A DNA stretch of 64,000 bases from Chloracidobacterium sp. (GTDB taxonomy: Bacteria; Acidobacteriota; Blastocatellia; Pyrinomonadales; Pyrinomonadaceae), in assembly GCA_016711345.1 (NCBI GenBank), contig JADJTD010000001.1, forward strand, positions 1,364,001 to 1,428,000, read 5' to 3'. The position numbers were made by a program, and so were the translations under genes. Positions 8,669 through 17,645 of this stretch are shown here, one piece after another (position 1 is the first letter of the stretch; every line of letters begins with the position of its first letter). The notes beneath the pieces were generated by a model, which was given only the letters and a program-made list of their open reading frames with translations, had not been told where the DNA came from and made no database searches.

Positions 8669-11131
8669 TTATTCCCGGTTTTCTGATCCCTGTAATTTAA
8701 TGTTCTCCAAACTTGTCGGTGTGGATTCAAAATCATACGGAATGATCGGCTGCTGCGACACCTCAATTTCGAGTGCGGCCCGAAGAACGTCACTTATTCG
8801 AGCGGCGGGAACGATCTCGAGTTCTTTGCGGACATCTTCCGGTATTTCCTCAATGTCAGACTCGTTTCGGTCGGGAAGGATGATTCTGCGAATGCCGGCA
8901 CGATGAGCAGCGAGCACTTTTTCTTTTATTCCGCCAACAGGAAATACAAGCCCCGAAAGAGTTATCTCGCCGGTCATCGCCGTGTCCGAACGAACTTTAC
9001 GGCCAGTGTAAACCGACGCCATTGCCGACGCCATCGTAACGCCTGCGCTTGGGCCGTCTTTTGGTATCGCTCCGGCGGGCACGTGAATATGGACACCGTT
9101 ATCCTTGATCATCTGCGGATCAATGCCCATCTCAGCGGCGTGCGACCACAGATAGCTGCGAGCGGCCTGTGCCGACTCTTTCATCACCTCGCCAAGCTGA
9201 CCGGTAAGGTTGAGGCCGCTGCTGCCGGGCAATAAAGTCGCTTCGATAAACAAAACTTCGCCGCCCATCTCGGTCCAAGCCATTCCAGTCGCGACACCGG
9301 CGGGAAGCTCTTTCCTGGCTTCTTCCGGATAAAATCGCGGTGCGCCAAGATATCCCTTGACCTCTTCAGCAGTGATCGTCACTTTTTCTTTCAAACCCTC
9401 GGCGACCTTGAGCGCAACTTTGCGCGCCAAGTTGCCGACGGACCGTTCGAGTTGACGCACACCGGCCTCGCGCGTGTATCTAGCCGTTAAAAGATTCACA
9501 GTGGTGTCCGTTATCTCGAGCTGTTTATCAGTGAGCCCGTTTTCTTTGATCTGTCGCGGGATAAGGTATTGCTTTGCGATATTTAGTTTCTCGCGGTCGC
9601 TGTAACCAGCAAGCCCGATGATCTCCATGCGGTCGCGAAGCGGCATCGGGATCGGCGCAAGCTGATTTGCAGTTGCGATAAAGAAAACGTTCGAAAGATC
9701 GAACGGCAAGTCGATGTAATTGTCGCGAAAGGTATTATTTTGCGCCGGATCAAGTATCTCGAGCAGCGCTGAAGCCGGATCGCCGCGAAAATCATTGCCG
9801 AGCTTATCGATCTCATCAAGCATCATCACCGGATTATTGACACCAACACGCCGCAGCGATTGGATTATTCGTCCCGGCATCGCTCCGACATATGTTCGGC
9901 GATGACCGCGGAGTTCTGCCTCATCGCGCATTCCTCCTAAGGATAAACGGTCAAACTCGCGCCCTAAAGCCCGAGCAATTGAACGTCCAAGCGAAGTCTT
10001 ACCAACTCCCGGCGGGCCGACGAACAAAAGTATCGGGCTTTTCGAATCGGGACGCAGTTTAACCACGGCGAGCGATTCCAAAATACGTTCCTTGATGTCT
10101 TCGAGGCCGTAATGATCCTCGTCGAGTATTTTGCGGGCTTCGTTGAGATCAAGTTTTTCCTCGCTCGATTTTCGCCACGGCAGTTCCAGAATGTACTCAA
10201 GATAAGTGCGAATTACGTGATAATCGGGAGCGGCCTGCGGAAGCTGCTCCATCCGCTTGAGTTCGCGTGTCGCTTCCTTGCGAACGTCGTCGGGCAGGTC
10301 GGCTTTTTCAAGACGCTCTCGAAGCTGCTCGCCCTCAGCCTTTTCGCCTGTTTCGTCATCGCCAAGTTCCTTCTGGATCGCCTTCATCTGCTGGCGAAGG
10401 ATATAATCGCGCTGCGATTTGTCCATCTCGTGCTGAGCCTCGCTCGAGATCTTTGAGCGGATCTGCATGATCTCGAGTTCACGTGCCAAAGCAGCGTGCG
10501 TCAGGCCCAATAGGCCGTCAACAGTGTTTGATTCGAGCATTTTCTGCTCGGTCTCAACGCCGAGATCAAGAACGGATGCAAGAAAATACGCAAGCTGAAT
10601 TGGATTCTCCTGCGTGGTGACCGCAAGCCGCACCTCCATCGGCACCTGAGGCATCAGCGTTAGGGCTTCCTGGATCATGCCGTTGATATTCCGTTTCAGT
10701 GCCTCGATCTCTTCTTCATCGACGCGATGCAGTGGAGGCAGGATCATCACTTTTGCCTTCATGTAAGGCTGCTCGCCCGTCCATTCCAAGATCTCAAAGC
10801 GGTCCATTCCCTGCACGATCAACTGCATCACACCTTCGTTACGCATCATTCGCTTGATGTTAACGATGGTGCCGATCTTGTAGAGATCGGCGGGCGTTGC
10901 ATCATCACCTGTAACGTTTTCATTTTTGGTGGTTAAACACGCAAGGAGTTTTTCCTCGGTTGCGAGGGCCGATTCTACGGCGCGCGTCGAGCGCTCGCGT
11001 CCGACAGCCAGCGGAATCACCGTTTCAGGAAACAGCGTAGTATTCTGCACTGGCAAAACTCCGATCTCAAACTGCTGCGGCAGTTTCATTCGTGCGGTTT
11101 CAAATGGATCTATGATTTCCTTATCGGCCAT
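8669..11131 (-). CDS. lon: ATP-dependent protease Lon
   Basis: An 820-residue Lon (peptidase S16), of normal bacterial length. It is a cytosolic hexameric AAA+ protease for misfolded and regulatory proteins. The N-terminal substrate domain spans about 20-210 (begins FEIGVLPVQNTTLFP). The AAA+ module has Walker A GPPGVGKTS at about 370 and Walker B MLDEIDK. The proteolytic domain holds the catalytic serine in KDGPSAGVT (about 694) and the catalytic lysine in the following GGIKEKVLAAHRAG segment. It follows hsp20 by 27 bases, with GGGGGC near the start as a possible binding site. This is the last gene of a CBS-exported protein-Hsp20-Lon operon, which couples a holdase chaperone with a quality-control protease. 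I saw no CIRCE element upstream. Confidence 0.97.
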   Translation of the reverse strand: MADKEIIDPFETARMKLPQQFEIGVLPVQNTTLFPETVIPLAVGRERSTRAVESALATEEKLLACLTTKNENVTGDDATPADLYKIGTIVNIKRMMRNEGVMQLIVQGMDRFEILEWTGEQPYMKAKVMILPPLHRVDEEEIEALKRNINGMIQEALTLMPQVPMEVRLAVTTQENPIQLAYFLASVLDLGVETEQKMLESNTVDGLLGLTHAALARELEIMQIRSKISSEAQHEMDKSQRDYILRQQMKAIQKELGDDETGEKAEGEQLRERLEKADLPDDVRKEATRELKRMEQLPQAAPDYHVIRTYLEYILELPWRKSSEEKLDLNEARKILDEDHYGLEDIKERILESLAVVKLRPDSKSPILLFVGPPGVGKTSLGRSIARALGREFDRLSLGGMRDEAELRGHRRTYVGAMPGRIIQSLRRVGVNNPVMMLDEIDKLGNDFRGDPASALLEILDPAQNNTFRDNYIDLPFDLSNVFFIATANQLAPIPMPLRDRMEIIGLAGYSDREKLNIAKQYLIPRQIKENGLTDKQLEITDTTVNLLTARYTREAGVRQLERSVGNLARKVALKVAEGLKEKVTITAEEVKGYLGAPRFYPEEARKELPAGVATGMAWTEMGGEVLFIEATLLPGSSGLNLTGQLGEVMKESAQAARSYLWSHAAEMGIDPQMIKDNGVHIHVPAGAIPKDGPSAGVTMASAMASVYTGRKVRSDTAMTGEITLSGLVFPVGGIKEKVLAAHRAGIRRIILPDRNESDIEEIPEDVRKELEIVPAARISDVLRAALEIEVSQQPIIPYDFESTPTSLENIKLQGSENRE

Positions 11132-11158
11132 AAAAATTCTTGCCCCCTTGTTCTAAGA

Positions 11159-11515
11159 TCATGCTTTCCGCAAAGTAATTATCAAAAGTCCGTTCTCAAA
11201 CATATGTTCGATCGACGCACCTTCGATCGGCGAAGGAAACCGCAGCGTCTTTTCAAAATTGCTGTAGGTGATCTCCATCTGCTGATACGAAACGCCCGCC
11301 GCGCACGAACGGTCCTTGCGGCAGCCTGCTATGGATAGAGTGTTGCCTTGAATGTCGATCTCGATCTCCTCAGCCGACACGCCCGCCAATTCGACCTTTA
11401 CGACCCAACCATCCGGCGTTTGATAGACGTCCGCAGCCGGATACCAAAGCTGCCCCGAACGGACATTCTTTGATGAACCAACAAATTCAAAACTCCGGTT
11501 TAATGATTTGGCCAT
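11159..11515 (-). CDS. Small heat shock protein, Hsp20 family
   Basis: A 118-residue protein with an alpha-crystallin core: DVYQTPDGWVVKVELAGVSAEEIEIDIQGNTLSIAG, then a loop, then the strand LRFPSPIEGASIEHMFENGLLIITLRKA. These hallmarks mark a small ATP-independent holdase chaperone. The conserved core motif reads NGLLIITL, a normal variant of the A/GxLxxxxP block, but the I-x-I tail that usually follows is missing, so the C-terminal extension is very short. A two-base gap to the upstream exported-protein gene and a 27-base gap to lon indicate one operon. Induction by heat is likely from the family but was not read from the sequence. Confidence 0.92.
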   Translation of the reverse strand: MAKSLNRSFEFVGSSKNVRSGQLWYPAADVYQTPDGWVVKVELAGVSAEEIEIDIQGNTLSIAGCRKDRSCAAGVSYQQMEITYSNFEKTLRFPSPIEGASIEHMFENGLLIITLRKA

Positions 11516-11517
11516 TT

Positions 11518-12165
11518 TTATCTAAAACTGATCGATTTTAGGCTATGCTCGACGATCACGTCCTGTTTATCGTCGTAAAGCGTTATAACAAAAAATAATG
11601 CAGCACTTTTTCGCACGGTTGCTATGTATCGTTGTCTGTACGTTCCTTTGTTTGTTGAGCCTTCGACATCAAAAGCGGAAAAATTGACGCCGCCCAATTT
11701 TATCGAATGAATATCTTTTGTGACCTTAACCCCTGACCTTCGTAAGACGAGATTTTTATTTGCCTCAATATATTTTTCGCCGGTCGCCGGTTTAGTGAGC
11801 CGCTCTACTCCGCAAGAGAACAATGCGTTCAAATCACGCCCAGCAACAGGCGGCGGCATTGCCTGAAACAGCACCTGCGTATTTGCTGCCGCAGTTTTCA
11901 ACGTTTCGTCGCCGCTCATCATGGCATTCTCACGATTTCTCGCAACCAATGCACTGTTTTGATCCGCGGTGTAAAAATTCCAACCTCCCGGCGCCAGCAT
12001 CGTGAATCCCAACGCGGTATTCGTGTAAAGCTGTCCGCTAAAACTACCGCTTGCGGCTATCGCATCTGCCGATGGCAGTTTTTGACCAACAGCCACGGCA
12101 CACAATGCCGCTGCTATACATAGAATCAAAACTAAACGAAAAAACAATTTCAATTCTTTCCCCAA
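11518..12165 (-). CDS. Exported protein of unknown function
   Basis: A 215-residue protein with an N-terminal signal peptide (hydrophobic core FFRLVLILCIAAALCAVAVG, probable cleavage after VGQ). The mature part has a PsbP/MOG1-like flavour (YTNTALGFTMLAPGGWNFYTADQ ... AFDVEG ... YRQRYIATVRKSAALFFVITLYDD) and may be a small periplasmic alpha/beta domain. This is a weak judgement by eye. The start is TTG at 12165 and lies inside the CBS gene, overlapping it by 16 bases, so translation is probably coupled. It sits between the CBS and Hsp20 genes in a stress-type operon, which suggests envelope stress, by context only. Confidence 0.75.
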   Translation of the reverse strand: MGKELKLFFRLVLILCIAAALCAVAVGQKLPSADAIAASGSFSGQLYTNTALGFTMLAPGGWNFYTADQNSALVARNRENAMMSGDETLKTAAANTQVLFQAMPPPVAGRDLNALFSCGVERLTKPATGEKYIEANKNLVLRRSGVKVTKDIHSIKLGGVNFSAFDVEGSTNKGTYRQRYIATVRKSAALFFVITLYDDKQDVIVEHSLKSISFR

Positions 12166-12617
12166 AAACTCGCTCCACTCGAAATTTCTTCGAGGGTTTC
12201 CGCGATCTCGCGTTCGTCTTCGGTTTCGAGAGCAACATCAGCCATTGCAATGATTCCGGCGAGTTCGCCATTGTCATTTATAACCGGAACGCGGCGCACC
12301 TGTTTGTCGCCCATCAGACGGATTGCCTCAAAAACAAAATCGTCCGGCCCAACGGTAAAAAGCTCGGTCGTCATCGCGTCGCTTATCAAAGCTTCCGTTC
12401 CTTTTCCCTCAGCGACCACGCGAACAACTATGTCACGGTCGGTGACGATGCCGATCAGTTTGCCTTCATCGACAACCGGAACCGCACCCATATCGCCATC
12501 ACGCATTATCGCCGCGACCTCGCGCACAGACATTTCACTCGTCGCCGTGCGAACAGTTTTGGTCATTATTTCTCGACACCTCTTCCTCGAGATGGCAGAA
12601 CTTTCCGATTCGGTCAT
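12150..12617 (-). CDS. CBS domain protein
   Basis: A 155-residue protein with two CBS motifs. The first is about 18-72 (REIMTKTVRTATSEMSVREVA ... MGAVPVVDEGKLIGIVTDRDI) and the second about 82-140 (ISDAMTTELFTVGPDDF ... QVRRVPVINDNGELAGIIAMADV). Such stand-alone Bateman modules bind adenosine nucleotides and act as sensors. No fused effector domain is present. It is the first gene of the operon leading to Hsp20 and Lon. A large inverted repeat lies just upstream and separates it from nadA. Confidence 0.9.
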   Translation of the reverse strand: MTESESSAISRKRCREIMTKTVRTATSEMSVREVAAIMRDGDMGAVPVVDEGKLIGIVTDRDIVVRVVAEGKGTEALISDAMTTELFTVGPDDFVFEAIRLMGDKQVRRVPVINDNGELAGIIAMADVALETEDEREIAETLEEISSGASFWGKN

Positions 12618-12664
12618 ACTTTTATTTTGTTCGACGTGCAGAAATAAAGCAAGAGAAGATTTTC

Positions 12665-12728
12665 GCCACGAATTACACGAATAGCACGAATAAGAGTCTT
12701 CATTCGTGCTATTCGTGTAATTCGTGGC
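12665..12728. repeat. Perfect 27-bp inverted repeat between nadA and the CBS gene
   Basis: The arms 12665-12691 and 12702-12728 are perfect reverse complements separated by ten bases. Each arm is built from 9-base units of the type ACGAATTAC/ACGAATAGC/ACGAAT. The right arm ends on the first base of the nadA stop codon (minus strand). The transcript would form a very strong hairpin that could end or protect mRNA, although no clear T-run follows. It resembles dispersed intergenic repeats found in many bacterial genomes; that link is from memory and was not searched. Confidence 0.9.
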
Positions 12729-13840
12729 TAATTTTTTGCTTCAGTCATTGAGATCATTCGTTGGAGAGCGATACCCGCAAAGTGTTTGGTCTCATCATCG
12801 ACGATGATCTCATTGACGACATTGCCGTCCATGAGATTTTCCAATGCCCACGCGAGGTTTTGCGGACCGATGCGATACATCGTGGCGCACATGCAGAGAT
12901 CGGGAGCGAGCAGGCGAATTTCCTTGTCTGGAAAACGGTCCTGTAGGCGTTTGACCAGGTTGACTTCAGTTCCGATGGCCCATTTTGAGCCGCTGGGAGC
13001 GTTTTCGACGGTTTTGATGATGTATGAGGTTGAGCCGTTCAGATCGCTCATTTCAACGACCTCGCGTGTGCATTCTGGATGAACTAGCACCTGAACGCCG
13101 GGAATTTCCTCGCGTATTTTATCAACATGCCAAGGCTTAAATCGCCCGTGAACAGAGCAATGCCCACGCCATAGAATCAATTTTGCTGCGTGCAGTTCTT
13201 CCTCAGTATTTCCGCCAAGCTCTTCATGCGGATTCCACAAAGCCATCTTATCGAGCGGTATGCCGAATTTTGCACCGGTGTTTCTTCCCAAATGCTGGTC
13301 GGGGAAGAAGAACATCTTGTCGAATTCTTTCAGATAGATATCAAACAGCGGCACCGCATTCGACGATGTGCAGACGACGCCTTCGTGACGTCCGCAAAAG
13401 GCTTTGATCGCGGCGCTCGAGTTCATATACGTGATCGGCGCCACTTTATTGTCCAAAACACCGATCTCGCGAAGTTGCTCCCACGCATCCTCGACCTGAT
13501 CGATCGTCGCCATATCTGCCATCGAGCAACCGGCGCCGAGATCGGGCAACACCACACGCTGTGAAGGCTTGCCAAGGATATCGGCGGACTCCGCCATAAA
13601 ATGCACGCCGCAAAAGACAATAAATTCCGCCTCCGTCTGCGAAGCCATCACCGAAAGCTGGTAACTGTCACCTGTCAGATGGGCGTGGCGAATCACGTCA
13701 TCTCGCTGGTAATGATGCCCGAGAATCACAACACGCGGCCCAAGTTCCCTGCGGGCTAACTCGATGCGTTCATGTATCTCCTCATCGGGCATGACGAGAT
13801 AATCTTCGATAACGCGGGGTTCTGTAAGGACTGCTGACAT
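12728..13840 (-). CDS. nadA: Quinolinate synthase NadA
   Basis: A 370-residue quinolinate synthase, the [4Fe-4S] enzyme that condenses iminoaspartate with dihydroxyacetone phosphate for de novo NAD. Family blocks are clear: ILGHHYQRDDVI, GDSYQLS, FCGVHFMAESADIL, LPDLGAGCSMAD, MNSSAAIKAFCG, VVCTSSNA, FFPDQHLGRNT, VLVHPECTREV and the C-terminal CMCATMYRI. The cluster cysteines are those of the family blocks GAGCSMAD, HPECT and LCMCA. Length is normal. No nadB or nadC lies next to it. It is probably cotranscribed with the two upstream minus-strand genes, 57 bases away. Confidence 0.97.
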   Translation of the reverse strand: MSAVLTEPRVIEDYLVMPDEEIHERIELARRELGPRVVILGHHYQRDDVIRHAHLTGDSYQLSVMASQTEAEFIVFCGVHFMAESADILGKPSQRVVLPDLGAGCSMADMATIDQVEDAWEQLREIGVLDNKVAPITYMNSSAAIKAFCGRHEGVVCTSSNAVPLFDIYLKEFDKMFFFPDQHLGRNTGAKFGIPLDKMALWNPHEELGGNTEEELHAAKLILWRGHCSVHGRFKPWHVDKIREEIPGVQVLVHPECTREVVEMSDLNGSTSYIIKTVENAPSGSKWAIGTEVNLVKRLQDRFPDKEIRLLAPDLCMCATMYRIGPQNLAWALENLMDGNVVNEIIVDDETKHFAGIALQRMISMTEAKN

Positions 13841-13897
13841 ATCTTTCCTCTAAAGAAAAATGATGTCATTTCGGTCGTTTTAAGGCAAGGCTCAGCC

Positions 13898-14302
13898 CTA
13901 CCCGTTGGCCGTGTATTTCGCCTCTAATTGGTCAAAATAGTGATCTCGCACCTTAGCGACGATCTGCGGCTCGGTCATTTTTTCTGCGGGTTCGACGCCG
14001 ACAACTCGGCCTTTGTAATGAGCATGCTCCAGCCGTTTCTCAAGCTCGCCCTTTGCCTCGCCGGGGCCAAAGATAAACGTCAATTCGGCCTCATGGATCA
14101 AAGCGACGACCTCGTCGTAGTATTTATTGAGATGTTCCGTTGTCTGGCTCTGTAGCCTGTCGTCCGCCCGATTTGAATCTCCCGAGTGCCGCGGAGGGCG
14201 CTTGACGTTCGATTCGATCTCCTTTTTTTCATGATCGCCGCGTGTGACAAAAACAATAACCGCCTCTTCGTGGTCGATCCATACTCCAACTTTCTTATTC
14301 AT
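13898..14302 (-). CDS. Small eRF1-domain-like protein
   Basis: A 134-residue protein beginning MNKKVGVWIDHEEAVIV, with VKRPPRHSGDSNRADDRLQSQ and a C-terminal half containing LTFIFGPGEAKGELEKRL and VGVEPAEKMTEPQI. This resembles small proteins annotated as translational-machinery or eRF1 domain 1/2-like proteins, often near stress genes. The resemblance is by eye, and the molecular function is not established. It sits 20 bases after the alcohol dehydrogenase gene on the same strand, so they probably share a transcript. Confidence 0.7.
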   Translation of the reverse strand: MNKKVGVWIDHEEAVIVFVTRGDHEKKEIESNVKRPPRHSGDSNRADDRLQSQTTEHLNKYYDEVVALIHEAELTFIFGPGEAKGELEKRLEHAHYKGRVVGVEPAEKMTEPQIVAKVRDHYFDQLEAKYTANG

Positions 14303-14322
14303 AAAGCTCTCCCTTTAAACGA

Positions 14323-15369
14323 TCAATCTGCCCGATTTGTGAGGACAACCTTAAGGGCACCCTCTTTCGCTGCGTTTCCAAATGTTTCGTACGCCTTCAT
14401 GATCTCGTGCATTGCGAAACGATGCGTCACGAGTTTACTTGGCTGTAATTTGCCCGAACTGACAACTTTTAAAAGCATCGGTGTTGCGGCCGTGTCGACT
14501 AGCCGGGTCGTGAGCGACATATTGCGGTCCCAGAGCTTTTCCAAATGTAGCTCGACCGGTTTGCCGTGGACACCGACGTTTGCAATTCGGCCGCCCGCCG
14601 CAACAATCGCCTGGCATATGTCGAATGTTGCCGGGACGCCGACGGCTTCGATAGCGGCGTCGACACCTACACCATTCGTCAGTTCCAATACCTGTCCGGC
14701 CGCGTCGCCATTGGAGCTGTTGATCAAAGTCGTTGCTCCAAAGCTCTTGGCAACGGCTAAGCGTTTGTCGTCCAGGTCGATCATGATTATTGCTGCCGGC
14801 GAATAAAATTGAGCCGTCAGCAATACGGCCAGACCGATCGGCCCGGCACCGATGATCGCGATCGTGTCACCCGGTTTTACCTCGCCGTTTAGCACGCCGC
14901 ACTCAAAACCGGTGGGCAAAATATCGCTTAGCATCAGCATGTCTTCATCATTCCCATCAACCGGGAACTTATAAAGGCTGCCATCGGCGTGTGGAATGCG
15001 GACATACTCTGCCTGCGTACCATCGATCAGGTATCCAAGTATCCAGCCGCCGTTACGGCAATGCGAATACATACTTTTCTTACAGAAATCGCATTTTAGG
15101 CACGCAGTAACACAGGAAACGATGACCTTATCGCCGACCTTAAACTCCGAAACTCCGGCACCTATTTCTTCCACGACGCCTATTGCCTCGTGGCCGAGAA
15201 TACGGCCTTCGGTTACGAGCGGCAGGTCGCCCTTCAGAATATGGAGGTCAGTCCCGCAGATGGTCGATGTCGTGATCCGAACGACGGCGTCTCCGGGTTC
15301 CTGGATCGTTGGTTTATTTTTTTCTTCCCAAGCGATCTTGCCGGGACCGTGATATACAAGTGCTTTCAT
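14323..15369 (-). CDS. Zinc-dependent alcohol dehydrogenase
   Basis: A 348-residue medium-chain dehydrogenase. The catalytic zinc site is STICGTDLHILKGDLP plus GHEAIGVVEEIG. The four structural-zinc cysteines lie in CVTACLKCDFCKKSMYSHC. The Rossmann NAD(P) loop is IIGAGPIGLAVL, with an acidic MIDLDD at the end of the second strand that favours NAD(H). The substrate is probably a small alcohol or aldehyde; the closest named families are threonine/alcohol dehydrogenase-like proteins. It is the first gene of a minus-strand set with the eRF1-like protein and perhaps nadA. Confidence 0.92.
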   Translation of the reverse strand: MKALVYHGPGKIAWEEKNKPTIQEPGDAVVRITTSTICGTDLHILKGDLPLVTEGRILGHEAIGVVEEIGAGVSEFKVGDKVIVSCVTACLKCDFCKKSMYSHCRNGGWILGYLIDGTQAEYVRIPHADGSLYKFPVDGNDEDMLMLSDILPTGFECGVLNGEVKPGDTIAIIGAGPIGLAVLLTAQFYSPAAIIMIDLDDKRLAVAKSFGATTLINSSNGDAAGQVLELTNGVGVDAAIEAVGVPATFDICQAIVAAGGRIANVGVHGKPVELHLEKLWDRNMSLTTRLVDTAATPMLLKVVSSGKLQPSKLVTHRFAMHEIMKAYETFGNAAKEGALKVVLTNRAD

Positions 15370-15533
15370 ACCTTTTCGCTGGTCAGGAATTCATAAAAGG
15401 CGGAATGAACGATCGATCAACACTCCCACGTTCGCTACTGGAATTTCTCCCTGGATACTTACACTAATTAATAATTAGAACAGATTGATCAGGCGGGGTA
15501 TGTGCGCTTTCGCACCTTAAGAACTTTGTTTAA

Positions 15534-15939
15534 CGTCTGCGGGAGATCGCCCGCGAAGTGCTCGGTATAGTAAAAAGAGGGACGCCGTACGTTCTCACCT
15601 GTATCGCGATCGGAGCGGCGATGAACGGTTTCGTTTCCGAAGGTTCTTTTGCAGGTTAGATCGGCAAAGACACGTGGTATGTGGTTCCGCTTGCCGTTGC
15701 TATCGGTGTCCCAATGTATGCAAACGCGACACGACCGTTCCCGTTTCAGGTATTCGTTCGTCGCCAAAGGCATCCCGATCGGAACCTCGCTTGCCTTTAT
15801 GATGGCCGTCGTCGGGCTATCGATCCCCGAGGCGATGCTGCTCAAAAAAGTGATGACGATCAAACTGATCGCCATATTCTTCGGCATTGTCACCGTATGT
15901 ATTGTCTTTTGCGGCTACTTGTTCAATTGGATATTGTAA
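15534..15939 (+). pseudogene. Decayed C-terminal part of a UPF0718/YraQ-type permease
   Basis: Read across frames, this stretch encodes a typical permease C-terminus: GTPYVLTCIAIGAAMNGFVS, then VVPLAVAIGVPMYANA, then GTSLAFMMAVVGLSIPEAML and the last membrane segment LIAIFFGIVTVCIVFCGYLF. The reading is broken three times: TAA at 15531-15533 just before the recognisable part, an in-frame TAG at 15657-15659, and a frameshift near 15750. The N-terminal half of the family (about 300 residues) is absent. No complete product is possible. It lies between convergent minus-strand genes and appears to be a remnant. Family placement is from conserved PMYANA and AFMMAVVGLS-type motifs. Confidence 0.75.
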
Positions 15940-15943
15940 TGTC

Positions 15944-17020
15944 CTATTTGACGCCAAGCAGTTTTTCGATCACTAAAATTATGCCGTAAGACAATGCGGC
16001 GATCAACGCTGCGGCAGGGATGGTCAAAACCCATGCCCACACGATTCGTCCGGCAACGCCCCATTTGACTGCAGAAAAACGTTTTGCCGAGCCAACACCG
16101 ACGATCGCTCCGGTGATGGTGTGAGTTGTTGAGACCGGTATACCAGTCGCAGTGGCGAGGAACAGCGTCGCGGCACCGGCTGTCTCGGCGCAAAATCCTC
16201 CAACAGGCTGTAATTTAACGATCTTGGTTCCCATCGTTTTAACGATGCGCCAACCGCCTGAAAGCGTGCCTAGGCCGATCGCGGCATGGGCAGAGAGAAT
16301 AACCCAAAGCGGCGGTTCGGGCAGCTTTCCGTCAGGCATCATCTGCGCAAAGCCGCCGGCGACCAAAACGATCGTAATGATGCCCATAGTCTTTTGCGCA
16401 TCATTGCCGCCATGTCCAAGCGAAAATGCAGCGGCCGAAAAAAGCTGGCCGACGCGAAAAACTCTATCCACCTTATTTACGGAAACTTTGTGAAAGACCC
16501 AGTAAACAATGACCATCAGAACAAATCCCAGCGACATTCCGATCAGCGGCGATAGGACGATAAACGACAGCGTCTTGATCCAGCCTGCTGCTTTTAGGAC
16601 CGTTTCGACGTTGGTAAAGCCAAAATGCCAAACGTATGACGATATAGCAGCTCCGGCATAAGCGCCAACAAGGGCGTGCGAACTCGATGTCGGCAGTCCG
16701 AGATACCACGTGATCAGATTCCAAATGATCGCCCCGACAACACCGGCAAGTAACACAAACAACTGATCGTTACCCGGAATTACCGCGATGTTGACCATGT
16801 CGCCGCCGATGGTTTTAGCTACAGCGGTTCCAAAAACAACAAACGCGATGAAATTAAAAAATGCAGCCCAAGCGACCGCTGCACCCGGCGACAGAACGCG
16901 CGTCGCCACAACAGTCGCGATCGAATTCGCTGCGTCGTGAAAGCCGTTAACGTAATCGAAAACGAGCGCGAGAAAGATGATGAGCACCACCAAACTAAAA
17001 GCAGCTGTTTGAGCGTCCAT
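15944..17020 (-). CDS. Inorganic phosphate transporter, PiT family
   Basis: A 358-residue inner-membrane phosphate (or metal-phosphate) symporter. Both family signatures are present: DYVNGFHDAANSIATVVATR near the N-terminus and GHGGNDAQKTMGII in the second half, with about ten hydrophobic segments. The sequence ISTTHTITG-like PVSTTHTITGAIVGVG also fits PiT. The DUF47 gene lies seven bases upstream on the same strand, a classic pair in which the DUF47 protein supports PiT activity. No Pho box was recognised upstream of the pair. Confidence 0.95.
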   Translation of the reverse strand: MDAQTAAFSLVVLIIFLALVFDYVNGFHDAANSIATVVATRVLSPGAAVAWAAFFNFIAFVVFGTAVAKTIGGDMVNIAVIPGNDQLFVLLAGVVGAIIWNLITWYLGLPTSSSHALVGAYAGAAISSYVWHFGFTNVETVLKAAGWIKTLSFIVLSPLIGMSLGFVLMVIVYWVFHKVSVNKVDRVFRVGQLFSAAAFSLGHGGNDAQKTMGIITIVLVAGGFAQMMPDGKLPEPPLWVILSAHAAIGLGTLSGGWRIVKTMGTKIVKLQPVGGFCAETAGAATLFLATATGIPVSTTHTITGAIVGVGSAKRFSAVKWGVAGRIVWAWVLTIPAAALIAALSYGIILVIEKLLGVK

Positions 17021-17027
17021 ATTGGCT

Positions 17028-17645
17028 TTAGTTATGCTTTAAGACAATACTTTCGATAATATTGCCGACGCTTTCGCAGCGGTCAGTGCCGTTTTCGAGG
17101 ATCTCGTAAAGCTCCTTCCACTTAATGATCTCTACGGCATCCGACTTTTTGAAAAGGGCCGCCATGGCACGGAAATATACTTCATCGGCGTCATTTTCAA
17201 GACGCTGGATGTCAAGCAGGTTTTGCTCCATGCCTTTTGCGGTTTTTAGATGTGCGACAGCCCCGTGTATCTCAGCCGTCTGTTTTTGCAGGACGACCGC
17301 AAGCTCCACGGCAAAAGGGTCAGACTCATGAATGTTGTACATCACAACCGCACGGGCAGCCGCATCAATGTAATCGCAAACATCGTCAAGGGCGACCGAA
17401 AGTGTGTAGATATCTTCGCGGTCGAACGGCGTGATGAACGATTTGTTGAGTTTGGTGGTGACGCTGTGAGTGATCTCGTCGCATTCGTGCTCGACACTCT
17501 TGATCTTTTTTGACAAAGCGTCAAAATTCTCATCTGACCCCTGCAAAAGTTCAACGAGAAGAGCCGCCGCCTCTTGTATCTTCGCGGTCATTTGCGAAAA
17601 TAGGGCGAAATAGTGATCTTCCTTCGGTAAAAAGCTAAAAGCCAT
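17028..17645 (-). CDS. DUF47/PhoU-like partner of the phosphate transporter
   Basis: A 205-residue, mostly helical cytosolic protein of the DUF47 (Pit accessory, PhoU-like) family. Typical features are the start FLPKEDHYFALFSQM, KSVEHECDEITHSV, the TPFDREDIYTLSVALDDVCDYID block and ENDADEVYFRAM. Such proteins are predicted to bind metals through their E/DxxxD motifs and to regulate the neighbouring PiT transporter. It is the first gene of a two-gene operon with it, with a seven-base gap. Confidence 0.93.
   Translation of the reverse strand: MAFSFLPKEDHYFALFSQMTAKIQEAAALLVELLQGSDENFDALSKKIKSVEHECDEITHSVTTKLNKSFITPFDREDIYTLSVALDDVCDYIDAAARAVVMYNIHESDPFAVELAVVLQKQTAEIHGAVAHLKTAKGMEQNLLDIQRLENDADEVYFRAMAALFKKSDAVEIIKWKELYEILENGTDRCESVGNIIESIVLKHN

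Noticed and set aside
15489..15893. 134-residue minus-strand frame across the permease remnant
   Set aside because: Plus-strand translation shows the clear permease signature; the minus frame is its mirror.
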